Assembly: GCF_932526225.1 (NCBI RefSeq)
Contig: NC_064039.1
Span: 11,302,139 to 11,366,138 of the forward strand
DNA: 64,000 bases
Direction of reading: 5' to 3'
From: Nematostella vectensis
Lineage: Eukaryota > Cnidaria > Anthozoa > Actiniaria > Edwardsiidae
The translations under genes were made by a program, and so were the position numbers. Every line of letters starts with the position of its first letter. Position 1 is the stretch's first letter. Positions 53,465-64,000 of this stretch are shown one piece after another. Under the pieces are notes generated by a model, which did no database searches, was not told the DNA's origin, and was given only the letters and a program-made list of their open reading frames with translations.

Positions 53465-55495
53465 GGAATTCTCTTTATGGCAACCTTTCACGTAACAAAT
53501 ACCTTTGGCATCCTAATGGACGGGGGAGGAATTCTCTTTATGGCAACCTTTCACGTAACAAATACCTTTGGCATCCTAATGGACGGGGGAGGAATTCTCT
53601 TTATGGCAACCTTTCACGTAACAAATACCTTTGGCATCCTAATGGACGGGGGGGGGGGGGGGGGGGGAGGAATTCTCTTTATGGCAACCTTTCACGTAAC
53701 AAATACCTTTGGCATTCTAATGGACGGGGGGGGGGGGGGGGGGGGAGGAATTCTCTTTATGGCAACCTTTCACGTAACAAATACCTTTGGCATTCTAATG
53801 GACGGGGGGAGGAATTCTCTTTATGGCAACCTTTCACCTAACAAATACCTTTGGCATCCTAATGGACGGGGGGGGGGGGGGAAATTCTCTTTATGGCAAC
53901 CTTTCACGTAACAAATACCTTTGGCATCCTAAAGGACAGGGGGGAGGGATTCTCTTAATGGCAACCTTTCACGTAACAAATACCATTGGCATCCTCATGG
54001 AGGGGGGGAGGAATTCTCTTTATGGCAACCTTTCACGTGACAAATACCTTTGGCATCCTAATGGACGGGGGGGGGGGGGGGGGGAGGAATTCTCTTTATG
54101 GCAACCTTTCACGTAACAAATACCTTTGGCATTCTAATGGACGGGGGGAGGAATTCTCTTTATGGCAACCTTTCACATAACAAATACCTTTGGCATCCTA
54201 ATGGACGGGGGGGGGGGGGGGGGGGGGGAATTCTCTTTATGGCAACCTTTCACGTAACAAATACCTTTGGCATTCTAATGGACGCGGGGGGGGGGGAGGA
54301 ATTCTCTTAATGGCAACCTTTCACGTAACAAATACCATTGGCATCCTTATGGAGGGGGGGAGGAATTCTCTTTATGGCAACCTTTCACGTGACAAATACC
54401 TTTGGCATCCTAATGGACGGGGGGAGGAATTCTCTTTATGGCAACCTTTCACATAACAAATACCTTTGGCATCCTAATGGCCGGTGGGGGGGGGGGGGGG
54501 AAGAATTCTCTTTATGGCAACCTTTCACGTAACAAATACCTTAGGCATCCTAATGGACGGGGGAGGAATTCACTTTATGGCAACCTTTCACGTAACAAAT
54601 ACCTTTGGCATCCTAATGGACGGTGGGGGGGGGGGGGGGGGGGGAGGAATTCTCTTTATGGCAACCTTTCACGTAACAAATACCTTAGGCATCCTAATGG
54701 ACGGGGGAGGAATTCACTTTATGGCAACCTTTCACGTAACAAATACCTTTGGCATCCTAATGGTGGACGGGGGGAGGAATTCTCTTAATGGCAACCTTTC
54801 ACGTAACAAATACCTTTGGCATCCTAATGGACGGGGAGGAGGAATTCTCTTTATGGCAACCTTTCACGTAACAAATACCTTAGGCATCCTAATGGACGGG
54901 GGAGGAATTCACTTTATGGCAACCTTTCACGTAACAAATACCTTTGGCATCCTAATGGACGGTGGGGGGGGGGGGGGGAGGAATTCTCTTTATGGCAACC
55001 TTTCACGTAACAAATACCTTAGGCATCCTAATGGACGGGGGAGGAATTCACTTTATGGCAACCTTTCACGTAACAAATACCTTTGGCATCCTAATGGACG
55101 GGGGGAGGAATTCTCTTAATGGCAACCTTTCACGTAACAAATACCTTTGGCATCCTAATGGACGGGGAGGAGGAATTCTCTTTATGGCAACCTTTCACGT
55201 GACAAATACCTTTGGCATCCTAATGGACGGGGGGAGGAATTCTCTTTATGGCAACCTTTCACGTAACAAATACCTTTGGCATCCTAATGGACGGGGGAGG
55301 AATTCTCTTTATGGCAAACTTTCAGGTAACAAATACCTTTGGCATCCTAATGGACGGGGGGAGGAATTCTCTTTATGGCAACCTTTCACATAACAAATAC
55401 CTTTGGCATCCTAATGGACGGGGGGAGGAATTCTCTTTATGGCAACCTTTCACATAACAAATACCTTTGGCATCCTAATGGACAGGCCGGGGGGG
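53465..55495 (+). repeat. About 64-bp G-tract minisatellite, about 30 copies
   Basis: The unit is GGAATTCTCTTTATGGCAAC, CTTTCACGTAACAAATACCT, TTGGCATCCTAATGGAC plus a run of 4 to more than 20 G. Core sequence is well conserved, while G-run length changes from copy to copy. Variants (ATTCAC, CTTAATGG, CTTAGGC) recur in ordered blocks, a higher-order pattern. Long frames across it arise only from the repeat. It lies between the two possible 3' ends of the phospholipase gene. Confidence 0.97.
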
Positions 55496-55759
55496 GAGGG
55501 GGGGGGTTAAAACCCCCTAAATGCTATGGTAGTCCAGCAGAAGTGACAAAAAAGAGTGGTACCTTTTTTAATAGATGGTAATGAACTGTTGTAGGGCATC
55601 TGGTGCATCCTTCTTCGTTTAGGAGATGGGACCATTCCTCTACCCCTAAATAGTGTTGAAAAAAGTTGATCACATTGATACATTTGTAGTGGTCATGACA
55701 GTGTTCTCTCTCATGTCTAATCGCTCACCTACCCAGACCCTTAAAGCAATGTAAAACAA

Positions 55760-58700
55760 TCAGCTATATGGGGAGACATCCTTGATGTAGCTGCAGACCC
55801 ACAGGTGGGAATCAATGCAGGGTTCCACTCACTGAATTAATGCCTGCACTATAACAGGGAGCAAATTGAAAAATTTAGTGGCTTAAATAATGGATGCTTT
55901 ATACCTGCATTGGACTTCATGCTTATCCTTGTACGTGTGCACCACCATGTAGATCATGGCAAGCAGTTGGTCAAGGAACGCAAGTCCTGTCTTCTCTATC
56001 ATCGGCAAGGACTCAACAATTCTATGGAGAATAGAAACATTGTCATTGGGATCTCATGTATGCCCTTAGGTTACAGTAATACTGTGGCCCTGCACCTAGC
56101 ACATTTGCATAGATGCCAACCCGATTTTAATAAAAAGAGGGATATTTCACCATTGCTAATCCCTTTCCTTTGACATAACACACACAAATTAGGGTGACAG
56201 TTCACATGAAAACATGTTTGCCATTTTGAGGGAATAAAAATGGAAAGCTCAGCTTTCAAATGGATACAAATAAACTCAAAGAACAGTTGCATGTATAATT
56301 TCCTGCCAACTTCTAGGGTTTGAACACCCAAATGATTGATGAGTAAAATGAGATTCCAAAAATAATCAATTACAGTACATACAAGTTAAGGGGGAATAAA
56401 ATAAATGGTTGACTAAAATGCTACTGGAAGTGAGACGTATAGTTCTGTCACTTACATATGTACCATGTGTGTGATTTGCTTCATCGTGAACACACAGGGT
56501 TGAGCAGCTAGTTTGAATACAACCATGACCCGACGGATGAAGTAACAAGACCACAGTTCTGCTTCTGTGACGGCATCACTTGTCGCATGCAGTACTGCAA
56601 TGAATAGATCATTAGCCTCAGTATCATCATAATTATGTACTTACAGTGCAACTTTTTTTAAACATTTTTGTTACAACAATATCATGTAGGCCTCCTCGCA
56701 CAAAAAGAGTACCATACAACTAAATTCATGTTTGATTTGCTATGCTTAGAGTATGTTTTCTGTCACTGCCTTTCCAATATTTGAAGCCTTCTGGCTTAGC
56801 AGAAAGTTCAAAGTTTACATACACATGACAAGCCTGGACTCATTCTCATCGACTTCGTCATCTGCATCATTTGCGCTGTCTGTGGCCAGGAAAACCTCAG
56901 CCTCCCCCCCACTGCATGTGCTGTAAGCTGAGAGGGAGCTTGAGCTAAGTCGGCGCTGGAGCTCAGCTGGTTGGTTATTAGTCTGGTCTAGACCACTCGG
57001 GGGTAGGCCTGGCATACTACAGGATATGGTTTTCCGTCTTGATTCCTTAGTAAGTGTCTCAGGATCTAGAAATAACAAATAAATATGGTTTCTTACTTAC
57101 ATACCTTTTACTAATATACAGTTATGTTAGTTTTCCGAGATAAAAAGGTCTATCATAAATAGGTGCCCTTGTGGAATAAAAAATAACAGCACAAAAAAAT
57201 TAAAAAAAGCATATTTAAAGTCGCATTGTCACCAGTTTACTTCTGGCTTTACGTAAAAATCTCTGATGATCACTAGCAGAAAATGCAAAAAATATTTCAA
57301 ATTTGAAAGCAGTGTATCTATTGGAAGTTCCTTTGAGTATGTGATTTATGATTTTGAGCGGATGGCCTGTTAAGTAGTGTGGATTCCAATCAATTCTCTT
57401 GTCTTTTAACGGTTGAAGTTATCGTTTGACCTCCGAAAGTAAACTGGTGACAATATCAGTTCATAGGGTGGGCCTGGCAAAACAAGATACTGTAAGCCTG
57501 GTTAACCTGCATTAGAAAGTGTACAAAAGTAGAGCAAAAGGATAAAGGAGCTATTCTACAGTATTTTTTTCCTTCTCTGTATGTGTCTCCTTTGTAATGA
57601 CAATCACATGCAAATATGCATCTTCTGACTCTTGGTCCTCTTCTGTCTCGTTTCCTTCACTAGTTAAAACTGGCCTCTTTAAATACAGACCAGAAAAGCC
57701 CACATACTTAAACTTACAGTGTGTTTGCAAGAATCTCATCGTGTCGCGGTAGCCCTGTTTGCACATCTCAACTAGCACCTCTGCCTCCGGAGGGAAGAAG
57801 GCTCTGGAGCACCGGTAAAGGTTTTGCAGCGTAAACTGCACACTTGTGTTCCGGATGTCAAAATGAGCAAAATTTGGAGAGCCGTCATTGGGACAAATGT
57901 CACTTTCTCCACTGAATGGAGAAACTGTGATGGTTTCGCCCTCCGTAAAGTGCTGCGGCAAGTTGTCTGATAGACCACCATCAATGTAGTAGGTACCTCT
58001 AAACTTGGCAGGTAATATACCAGAGTAGAAGGGAACATGAGATGAGGCCATCAATGCCTGCAATTGAAACCAATATTGAAAGTTAACCTTTTTATTTTTT
58101 CATTTCTAGCATTTGTATCTATCAGATGTGCTTTTTCTCTTGTGGAAGAAGTTTAGTTCAAGGCTTCCTGGCTAGAACTAATAAGGTGTTGGTGAGGTAG
58201 GAGTTAAATGAACTTATTTTGAACCAACTTAATTATATCTGATGTTGAGGAAAACCACTCCCTCAAAAAACAGCTAATATATCTACATATTCTAGACAAA
58301 AAATTGAGCATGTAAATCCTCCTTATATGTATATCCTTGGCTAAAAAATGGATATAGCCATAGTATCTGTCTTTCCTAGACAAGACTTTTCAAATGCACT
58401 CTTTTCTTCTGATAAGAACATCTAATATTCAGTTGACGCTGGTACGTTCTTATTTTTGGAGTATTTTAAGGCTGAAAATGTTCTTAAGTATGTTCTGAAA
58501 TTTCAAGTAAATAAAATATAGTACCCAATGAACTATTAGAAGAGAACTAAACAAATAAGCAATAGAAAAAATATTCAAAGTTGTTATTGTCAAAAAAATT
58601 TGATTCTGCATACATCACACTTGAAAAAATAATCAATATTTTGTTGCTATCTGAGCCTCAACATATTCTTAGCATGTTCTTAGCATGTTCTTAGCATGTT

Positions 58701-60766
58701 CTTAGCATGTTGGAATCTCAGGCTGGACGTTCTTATAAAAGAGCAGTGTAGTAGGACATGCAAAGACTTTTTAAAAGGCTCCTAGGCAGTAAGTTATGCC
58801 AACTAAAAAGCCAAAGAAGCACCAAATATACAATAAAACTCTACACCAATGAACTTGGAGAGAGGGTCACAGTGGTAGAGATACCATGCTGTTTGACAAA
58901 AAAACAGCACTTCAAACAGGAGTAGGAATGTTGATATGTGATGCTGTGATTGGCTTTCTGTCTAGCATGTCAAGGTATCTTGACCTATCAAGTATAGGGA
59001 CATGGAATATGAATCACAATTTCTCTGAGCTCCTTTATGGATGGAATGCCAAGGTTTTGTCTAGAAAAAGCAGACTGCTACATGTAGATTATGAATTGTA
59101 CCACCTACAGTTTAAGCATCACTGGATATTTTTTCCGCTTTGGCATATATCTTATAACAACTATGTTAATCTGGTTAATTATGCCAGCCTTTTGATGTAA
59201 ACAACTTGGTACAATACAGTACCATTCACCTTACAAATACGCAAAATGTAACCTAATGATACCGCAATATGTATTAACTTGAGATTTAGTGTTTTATATG
59301 AGGTTTAGAATAAAGCAGGCCTACAGTTTGCTAAGAATTAAAAATTGTACTGTACAAATTGTACGCCTACGTTGTTATTCATAAACTAGAATTTTCCTCA
59401 CTTGCTGCATGCTATTTCTTATCATTTGCACTGAAATCTCAAGATTTACAAACGCTGCAGGTAAGAGCGTTGGCGAACCAAAACAATTTAAATTCAAAAT
59501 ACTTAAGTTACTAGAAAAACAAATATCTGATTGGAAAGGCCGAGGCAATCCCTTAGTAAAAAAAATCATGTGCACGGATAGAGTTACTCATTCTTTTTAG
59601 TGAAAAAAAGTTTCATCACTTTTTTCAGAGGGAAAGAAATCAACATTCTAGTTGGGTGGTAATTTTGAGTCATTATTAGTAGCTTGTAAACAAGAGATCA
59701 GTGAATAATTCATCAAAACTTACTACAAGTACAAAGAATGTCTGATGCCTTTTCACTGAACTTTTGTCTCAGCACATTATAATTCGATCTTGAGCAAGGG
59801 AATTTCCATTTGATAACACACATGATAAAAGCTCAGTCTGGAAGTTTAGTGTAAAAATCCAGTTATTTACGAGTGTAAGGCGCTAACGGAAAAAAACATT
59901 AAGTTAAAAAACTCAGTAGGACATCGCATGTGACCAACGGTGAACGCGAAATTACGGCAAAAAAAGTCTGGAAGGCACCTAAATGAGAAAATCTCGAATA
60001 AAAAACGACCAAAAGTGCATAAAAAGTCGTGTCAATATGCTAAACGAAAATGTAATGAATGGCGGTGTCAAAAATATTTATGATTCGGTCACATTCTATT
60101 GATTGCGAAACTTTTGAATAATTAGATTCTTTCCTAAATCACAAAATAGCTTAAAGCAATCACTTAAAACTCACAAAAAATGCAAATTGATTGTACTACA
60201 CACGACAAAATACACGGGGTTAGTTCTAGCCCGGCAGCGTAATATCAAACAGAGATACGATCACGCGACACGAGAACAAACGCATGAACAACAACACGTC
60301 ATGTTATTCAACTGACTCGACTTTCCGTAAAAAAAGAATATACTTGACTCACCTCTATAAGATCTTCCTTTGAATGAAACTCTGAAACAATCAAGTTCGT
60401 AAAGTCAGAAACCCTTGTGAGTGATATGTGAAGCCTGCCACTCGCCAATTCGTGAGCGTTTTCGGGAAGAATCTTCTCAAACGATCGACGAAGTGTTTGT
60501 AGTATGCGAAAATTGGGGTGTAGTGGCCCCAAAGTTAGAGTTCTTGCCCTTTTCGCAAGTCTGAGAACAAACTCGGAGCTTTCTGCTATGTTCAAGTCCA
60601 TTAATAGTGCCGTAGAGGCAAAGGAGCCGGCACTAGCCCCACCAAAGCATTTCACTTTCGCTAAAAACGATGGTGCGTTGTCTTTCATACAAGAAACAAC
60701 TCCCAGATGATAAATGCCCAGAAAACCACAACCAGAAAACGTGAGATTGAAATTTGACTCGGTCAT
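55760..60766 (-). CDS. Patatin-like phospholipase (PNPLA/ATGL type), 6 exons
   Basis: Exons: 60353-60766 (ATG), 57718-58057, 56823-57065, 56456-56594, 55905-56021, 55760-55790 (TGA). GT..AG throughout, phases 0,1,1,2,2 consistent, 427 aa. The N-terminal half is a patatin domain: the oxyanion loop GCGFLGIYHLG (about 12-22), nucleophile elbow GASAG with Ser45, and catalytic Asp164 in YIDGGLSDNLP. It resembles adipose triglyceride lipase and its relatives, which hydrolyse triacylglycerol or phospholipid acyl esters at lipid droplets and membranes. The C-terminal half is Ser/acidic-rich, then hydrophobic (FLDQLLAMIYMVV), possibly lipid-binding. If exon 2 is not spliced at 57717 it reads on to a stop at 57551, a possible third C-terminus. 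The 3' exons rest on splice logic, not on family matches. Confidence 0.82.
57219..57462 (-). mobile_element. TTAA-type MITE copy D (intron 2 of phospholipase gene)
   Basis: The left side reads TTAA then AGTCGCATTGTCACCAGTTT. The right side has GTAAACTGGTGACAAT and then decays. The interior is inverted relative to copies A-C (AGCGGATGGCCTGTTAAGTA). Fourth member of the family in this window. Confidence 0.75.
58672..58711 (+). repeat. 12-bp repeat (CATGTTCTTAG), about 4 copies
   Basis: Short tandem repeat in intron 1 of the phospholipase gene. Confidence 0.85.
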
Positions 60767-61343
60767 AGCTTTTTCTTGATATTAGTTAATATTTCTGCAT
60801 AAAAATTGTTCGATTTTAAGGGCGGGAAGGGCCAAGTTCACTCGTTTCCTTCCCGCCGGTCTGTGTTGTTGTCTCGATGTAAACAGCGCTTGTCCTCTTG
60901 ACAAAAACATCGCGCAAGATCGCGCATTCCCGTCATGTCGTGTCAACCCATGGCACGCCCCCTGCAAGCCCAGTTTTCTCGTGAACTTATTGGCTAGAAT
61001 TCGTAATTGATTGTTTACGCTCGGTTTTGATTGGCTTATGAAAGTCTCGAAGGTGTCGCTTTGTCAAATATCTCTACTGGGTACCCTGTGTTCGGAGTGT
61101 TTATGTCTATTCATGCTTTTCACTTGTGTCCTCTCGTTGTTGAGTCTCCTGGACAGCCAGGGAAATTGGATTTTAAATGTTTGCAGCGGTTTTCAGAAAA
61201 GAAATCACTAGGAAAAAAAGCCGTACCTGAAACACTGTACCGATACAACTTCTAGTCAGCGGAGTGAAACACGATTTCTACGTACAAAATGCATTCCATG
61301 AAATAGACATAAATAACAACAGTTTTTTTTATTTACTTTAAAC
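60767..61343. promoter_or_regulatory. Shared 5' region of two divergent genes
   Basis: The 577 bp between the start codons of the phospholipase gene (minus) and the methyltransferase gene (plus). The part near 60810-60970 is more GC-rich (GGCGGGAAGG, CCGCCGGTC, GCGCAAGATCGCGC). This looks like a bidirectional promoter by position and composition. No TATA box was identified. Confidence 0.45.
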
Positions 61344-63431
61344 ATGGATTCTAATTATCGAGTACTGGATGGTGGCTTGGCATACCTACTAGCAGAACGA
61401 GGATTCAAAATAGATGTAAGTTGCAGTTGGTTTTACTGTAGAAAATTAACTAACGCCCTGAGACGCCTGTAAAATATAGGCCCAATTCCAAAACGTCAAA
61501 AATGCAAACTAAACATCACCAGACCCGGATACTCATAGATTCATCAAAGGCATAGACAACCTTCAAAAGCGCATCCAAGCAATGTAATAGAATTGACTCT
61601 TTTGTCAAAATATCAACCTTGATTTCTGACCAATTCGTAAACAAATGCTAAAACTTAGAAACATTTCTTACCAAAAAAGACGCAAAATTCCGAACTACAA
61701 ATAGAGACAAGCAAACACAGATCACAAATCACAAATAGATACCTTTATTGCGCTCCGTCAGGTCCCATTTTACAGCAATCAGTCACAATAATCAATGCTA
61801 GAACCTCCATTAGAAGCGAGTCACCATTGTTAGCCTATTTTGCATGCCTGCACTGCATCATGGGAGTCTTGGAAACACCTTTACAGACAGGCGGGCAATC
61901 TCCTCCCCCAGAATCATAACAGTTTTTTTTATAAGTCTCTTTGCCCCAAAGCCAAACAAAACATTTCCAGGTCCAAGGAACCCAGAATAAGCCTGAAAAC
62001 AATTTTTGAATAAGGTTGGGTAGCAAAGATGGCCCACATTGGAGAGTATGAGGCCATTCACCAGAAAATTCCTTTCTCACTTGGTGAAGCCCAGACAAGG
62101 AATTATCCCATTGAATCAACCTCAGCGTGCAAACATCCATAAGCACAGCATTAATTATGCCCGAAAAGACTTCATGATGTCCTAAGGCACTCTCCAGATG
62201 TGAAAAAGCTGTAATTTTTAAGCAAATTACAAGCTAAACTGTTGTAAGCAAAAGGCTGTAGCAGTGCCGTCGCTAGAAAGAAAAGGCACCGCAGTGCATT
62301 GTTGGAAACTTCAAGGCATACCGTCTTGGGTCAGCGGTAGCTTAGCTTAACTGGTAGTGTTGGACTTGAAATAGGGGGGAGGTTTCTGTTTTCAGTCTGT
62401 TTTTCTTACAATGTTAGCTTAGCTTAACTGGTAGTGTTGGACTTGAAATAGGGGGGAGGTTTCTGTTTTCAGTCTGTTTTTCTTACAATGTTGCTCAAAA
62501 GTACCCAGGAGTGAAAGGGTTAATATAACTTAAGTTGACTTGTTTTCTTTTTATGCATGTTCCATTACTTGAACACCTCGTAACTTATATGTTTTTTTTT
62601 TCATGCAGGGTGATCCACTTTGGAGTGCAAGAGTTTTAGTTGAAAATCCAGAAGCAGTGAAACAAGTACACAAAAGGTGATTTACAATCAAGCAATCAAT
62701 CAATCTTTATTGAGCTGTTTCAGTTCATATATTAATAATGCATAGCTCTCAACCCAACTTGGACAGAAATCTTATGAATCAGGTGAAATTTAGTAAATAT
62801 GTGAGAAAAAAAACTCTTAAAAGGCAATGCAGGTGAATACAGAAAATGTATGAACATTCTCACAAAAATTAGGCTTGTGATGAGTTCCTAAATCTTAAGC
62901 TATGATAATGCTTGTTTGTTTTACTGCTGTTATCAACATAGCTGTCAACTCACCCACATTAGGCGGGTGTCACAAGATTTTGGACCTCATCACAAGTCTA
63001 ATTTTTGTGAGAATGTTAATACATCCTCTGTATTCACCTGCAAGAGAGCCAATCTCTTTGGTTTTTTTCAAATATTTACTGTATTGCAACCGATTTCACA
63101 AGATTTCTCTTCAAGTTGGGTAAACAAATATGTATCAATATTCTGTAAACACTCGCCAATGATTTACAAAAGCTAAATTGCCTTCTGGTTTTTGTAATTG
63201 AAATAAAATATTAAGATAATTCTAGGTGAAATACAGGCTTTGCCCAAAAACTGATAATCTTGCTATTTTTCCATACAAATCAAAGTATTCTCTAGCTGAA
63301 TGATACAAACTTACTACAGGACCTTCATACTGTTTGCTCCTATACTTTAATCTTAATTGATCATGACATGTTCATTATTTCCTAGTTTCCTGACTCATGG
63401 GTCTGACATTATCACTACAGCAACATACCAG
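61344..63431 (+). CDS. Homocysteine S-methyltransferase, 5' part (3 exons, continues)
   Basis: Exons: 61344-61415 (ATG), 62609-62676, 63386-63431, with phases 0, 2 and 0, then a donor CAG|GTAAGG. The model runs off the window. The 62 residues include VLDGGLAYLLAERGF, DPLWSARVLVENPEAVKQVH and GSDIITTATYQ. These match the start of the TIM-barrel of S-methylmethionine/betaine-type homocysteine S-methyltransferases (MmuM-like), which make methionine from homocysteine in the cytosol. The zinc-binding cysteines lie further downstream and are not visible. Each exon is short, but the three together are diagnostic. Confidence 0.88.
62338..62491 (+). repeat. 77-bp tandem duplication with tRNA-like box A
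   Basis: Two virtually identical copies (62338-62414, 62415-62491). Each holds TAGCTTAACTGG, which fits the tRNA box A consensus, then GGTAGTGTTGGACTTGAAAT, resembling a tRNA D-arm plus anticodon arm. A box B is not convincing, so this is at most a tRNA-derived remnant. Intron 1 of the methyltransferase gene. Confidence 0.6.
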
Positions 63432-63514
63432 GTAAGGAGAGTAGGTAGACTTGCCTTTATCCACCAGATAGCATGCACAATAAAGGAAGAGGAATTACAG
63501 CCATACTTAGATGA

Positions 63515-63674
63515 CAGTGCCGTAGCAGTCCTTGAAATATTGGAGGGGCACAATACAGAAACAGAAAGAAAATATTGGGGAGCACAGCCATGCCCCTACT
63601 GGTCGTTTCCTTTTTGAAAATATTTTTTTGGGGGGGCACAAGCCCATAGTGCCCCACCCCCTGCTACGGCCCTG
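63515..63674. mobile_element. Small hAT-like MITE
   Basis: 160 bp with ends CAGTGCCGTAGCAG and CTGCTACGGCCCTG, inverted repeats matching 13 of 14. The CAGxG start is typical of hAT elements. The expected 8-bp target duplication is not clear. A related fragment (CAGTGCCGTCGCTAG) lies near 62269. Beyond the third exon of the methyltransferase gene, in an intron. Confidence 0.6.
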
Positions 63675-63846
63675 GATACTGAGATGTAGGAATGTCATCA
63701 GGCTCCTAGCCTATCCCTAGCCTACCATAAAAACAGACAGAGGACATAAACAAAATCAATAAAATTTGACCCCATGGGATAGCATTCTGGGTGAGGTCAC
63801 TGTCAATTCTTAACCCTTAAAGATAGCACATTATGTTGTTATTACG

Positions 63847-64000
63847 ATGTGACGATTCACTGGCATGAGACCCCTACTTTTTTATTGAGAGTACCCCCAA
63901 TGATGATTCACTGGCATGAGACCCCTACTTTTATTGAGAGTCCCCCCAATGATGACCCACTGGCATAAGACCCCTACTTTTATTGAGCATCCCCCCCAAT
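63847..64000 (+). repeat. 49-bp tandem repeat, 3 copies, cut by window end
   Basis: The unit is GATGATTCACTGGCATGAGA, CCCCTACTTTTATTGAGAGT, CCCCCCAAT. The array may continue past the window. Confidence 0.88.

Noticed and set aside
53411-55581. Several long overlapping plus-strand open frames (up to 211 codons)
   Set aside because: They are translations of the G-tract minisatellite in shifting frames and have no start or end logic.
61835-62146. Minus-strand frame of 103 codons in methyltransferase intron 1
   Set aside because: Cys/Trp/Lys mix with no motif, no splice support and no repeat identity that I can see.

Overview
This window is animal nuclear DNA, most likely from a cnidarian such as a sea anemone (Nematostella-like). 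It has AT-rich introns with GT..AG borders, AATAAA signals, compact multi-exon metazoan genes, and mixed LTR, LINE, Polinton-like and MITE debris. The species is an inference; I had no database. All multi-exon models were built by hand from splice consensus, unbroken reading phase and family resemblance.

Layout. 0-2 kb: a two-exon gene for a DDE integrase-like protein (minus). 2.4-11.3 kb: a young Ty3/Gypsy LTR retrotransposon in the tandem form LTR-body-LTR-body-LTR (minus), bounded by one 5-bp target duplication. 11.3-22.6 kb: gene-poor DNA with decayed Gypsy gag, LINE fragments, small repeats and a cluster of small ORFs and pseudogenes resembling a degraded Polinton/adintovirus-like element (16.3-18.7 kb). 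23.2-45.3 kb: two tandem paralogous sodium:solute symporter (SLC5) genes on the plus strand, with 16 and 15 coding exons and almost the same phase pattern. 45.3-52.2 kb: mostly featureless, with one small acidic ORF. 52.7-60.8 kb: a patatin-like phospholipase gene on the minus strand, with a possible alternative last exon beyond a 2-kb G-rich minisatellite. 61.3 kb to the end: the first three exons of a homocysteine S-methyltransferase gene on the plus strand, divergent from the phospholipase gene and running off the window.

The most unusual signal is in the SLC5 pair. Minisatellites there sit on splice junctions: the repeat unit contains the 3' or 5' splice site plus a piece of the adjoining exon, and the terminal unit is the real exon edge. 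This occurs at the acceptor and donor of exon 7 in both genes, at the donor of exon 12 in both genes with unrelated repeat units, and at the acceptor of exon 11 in the second gene. At exon 7 the unit is 54 bp (18 codons), so the nearest decoy acceptor would add 18 hydrophobic residues in frame. The paralogs also show patches of near identity (3' part of exon 1, exons 6-7 and flanks) among clearly diverged exons, which suggests gene conversion.
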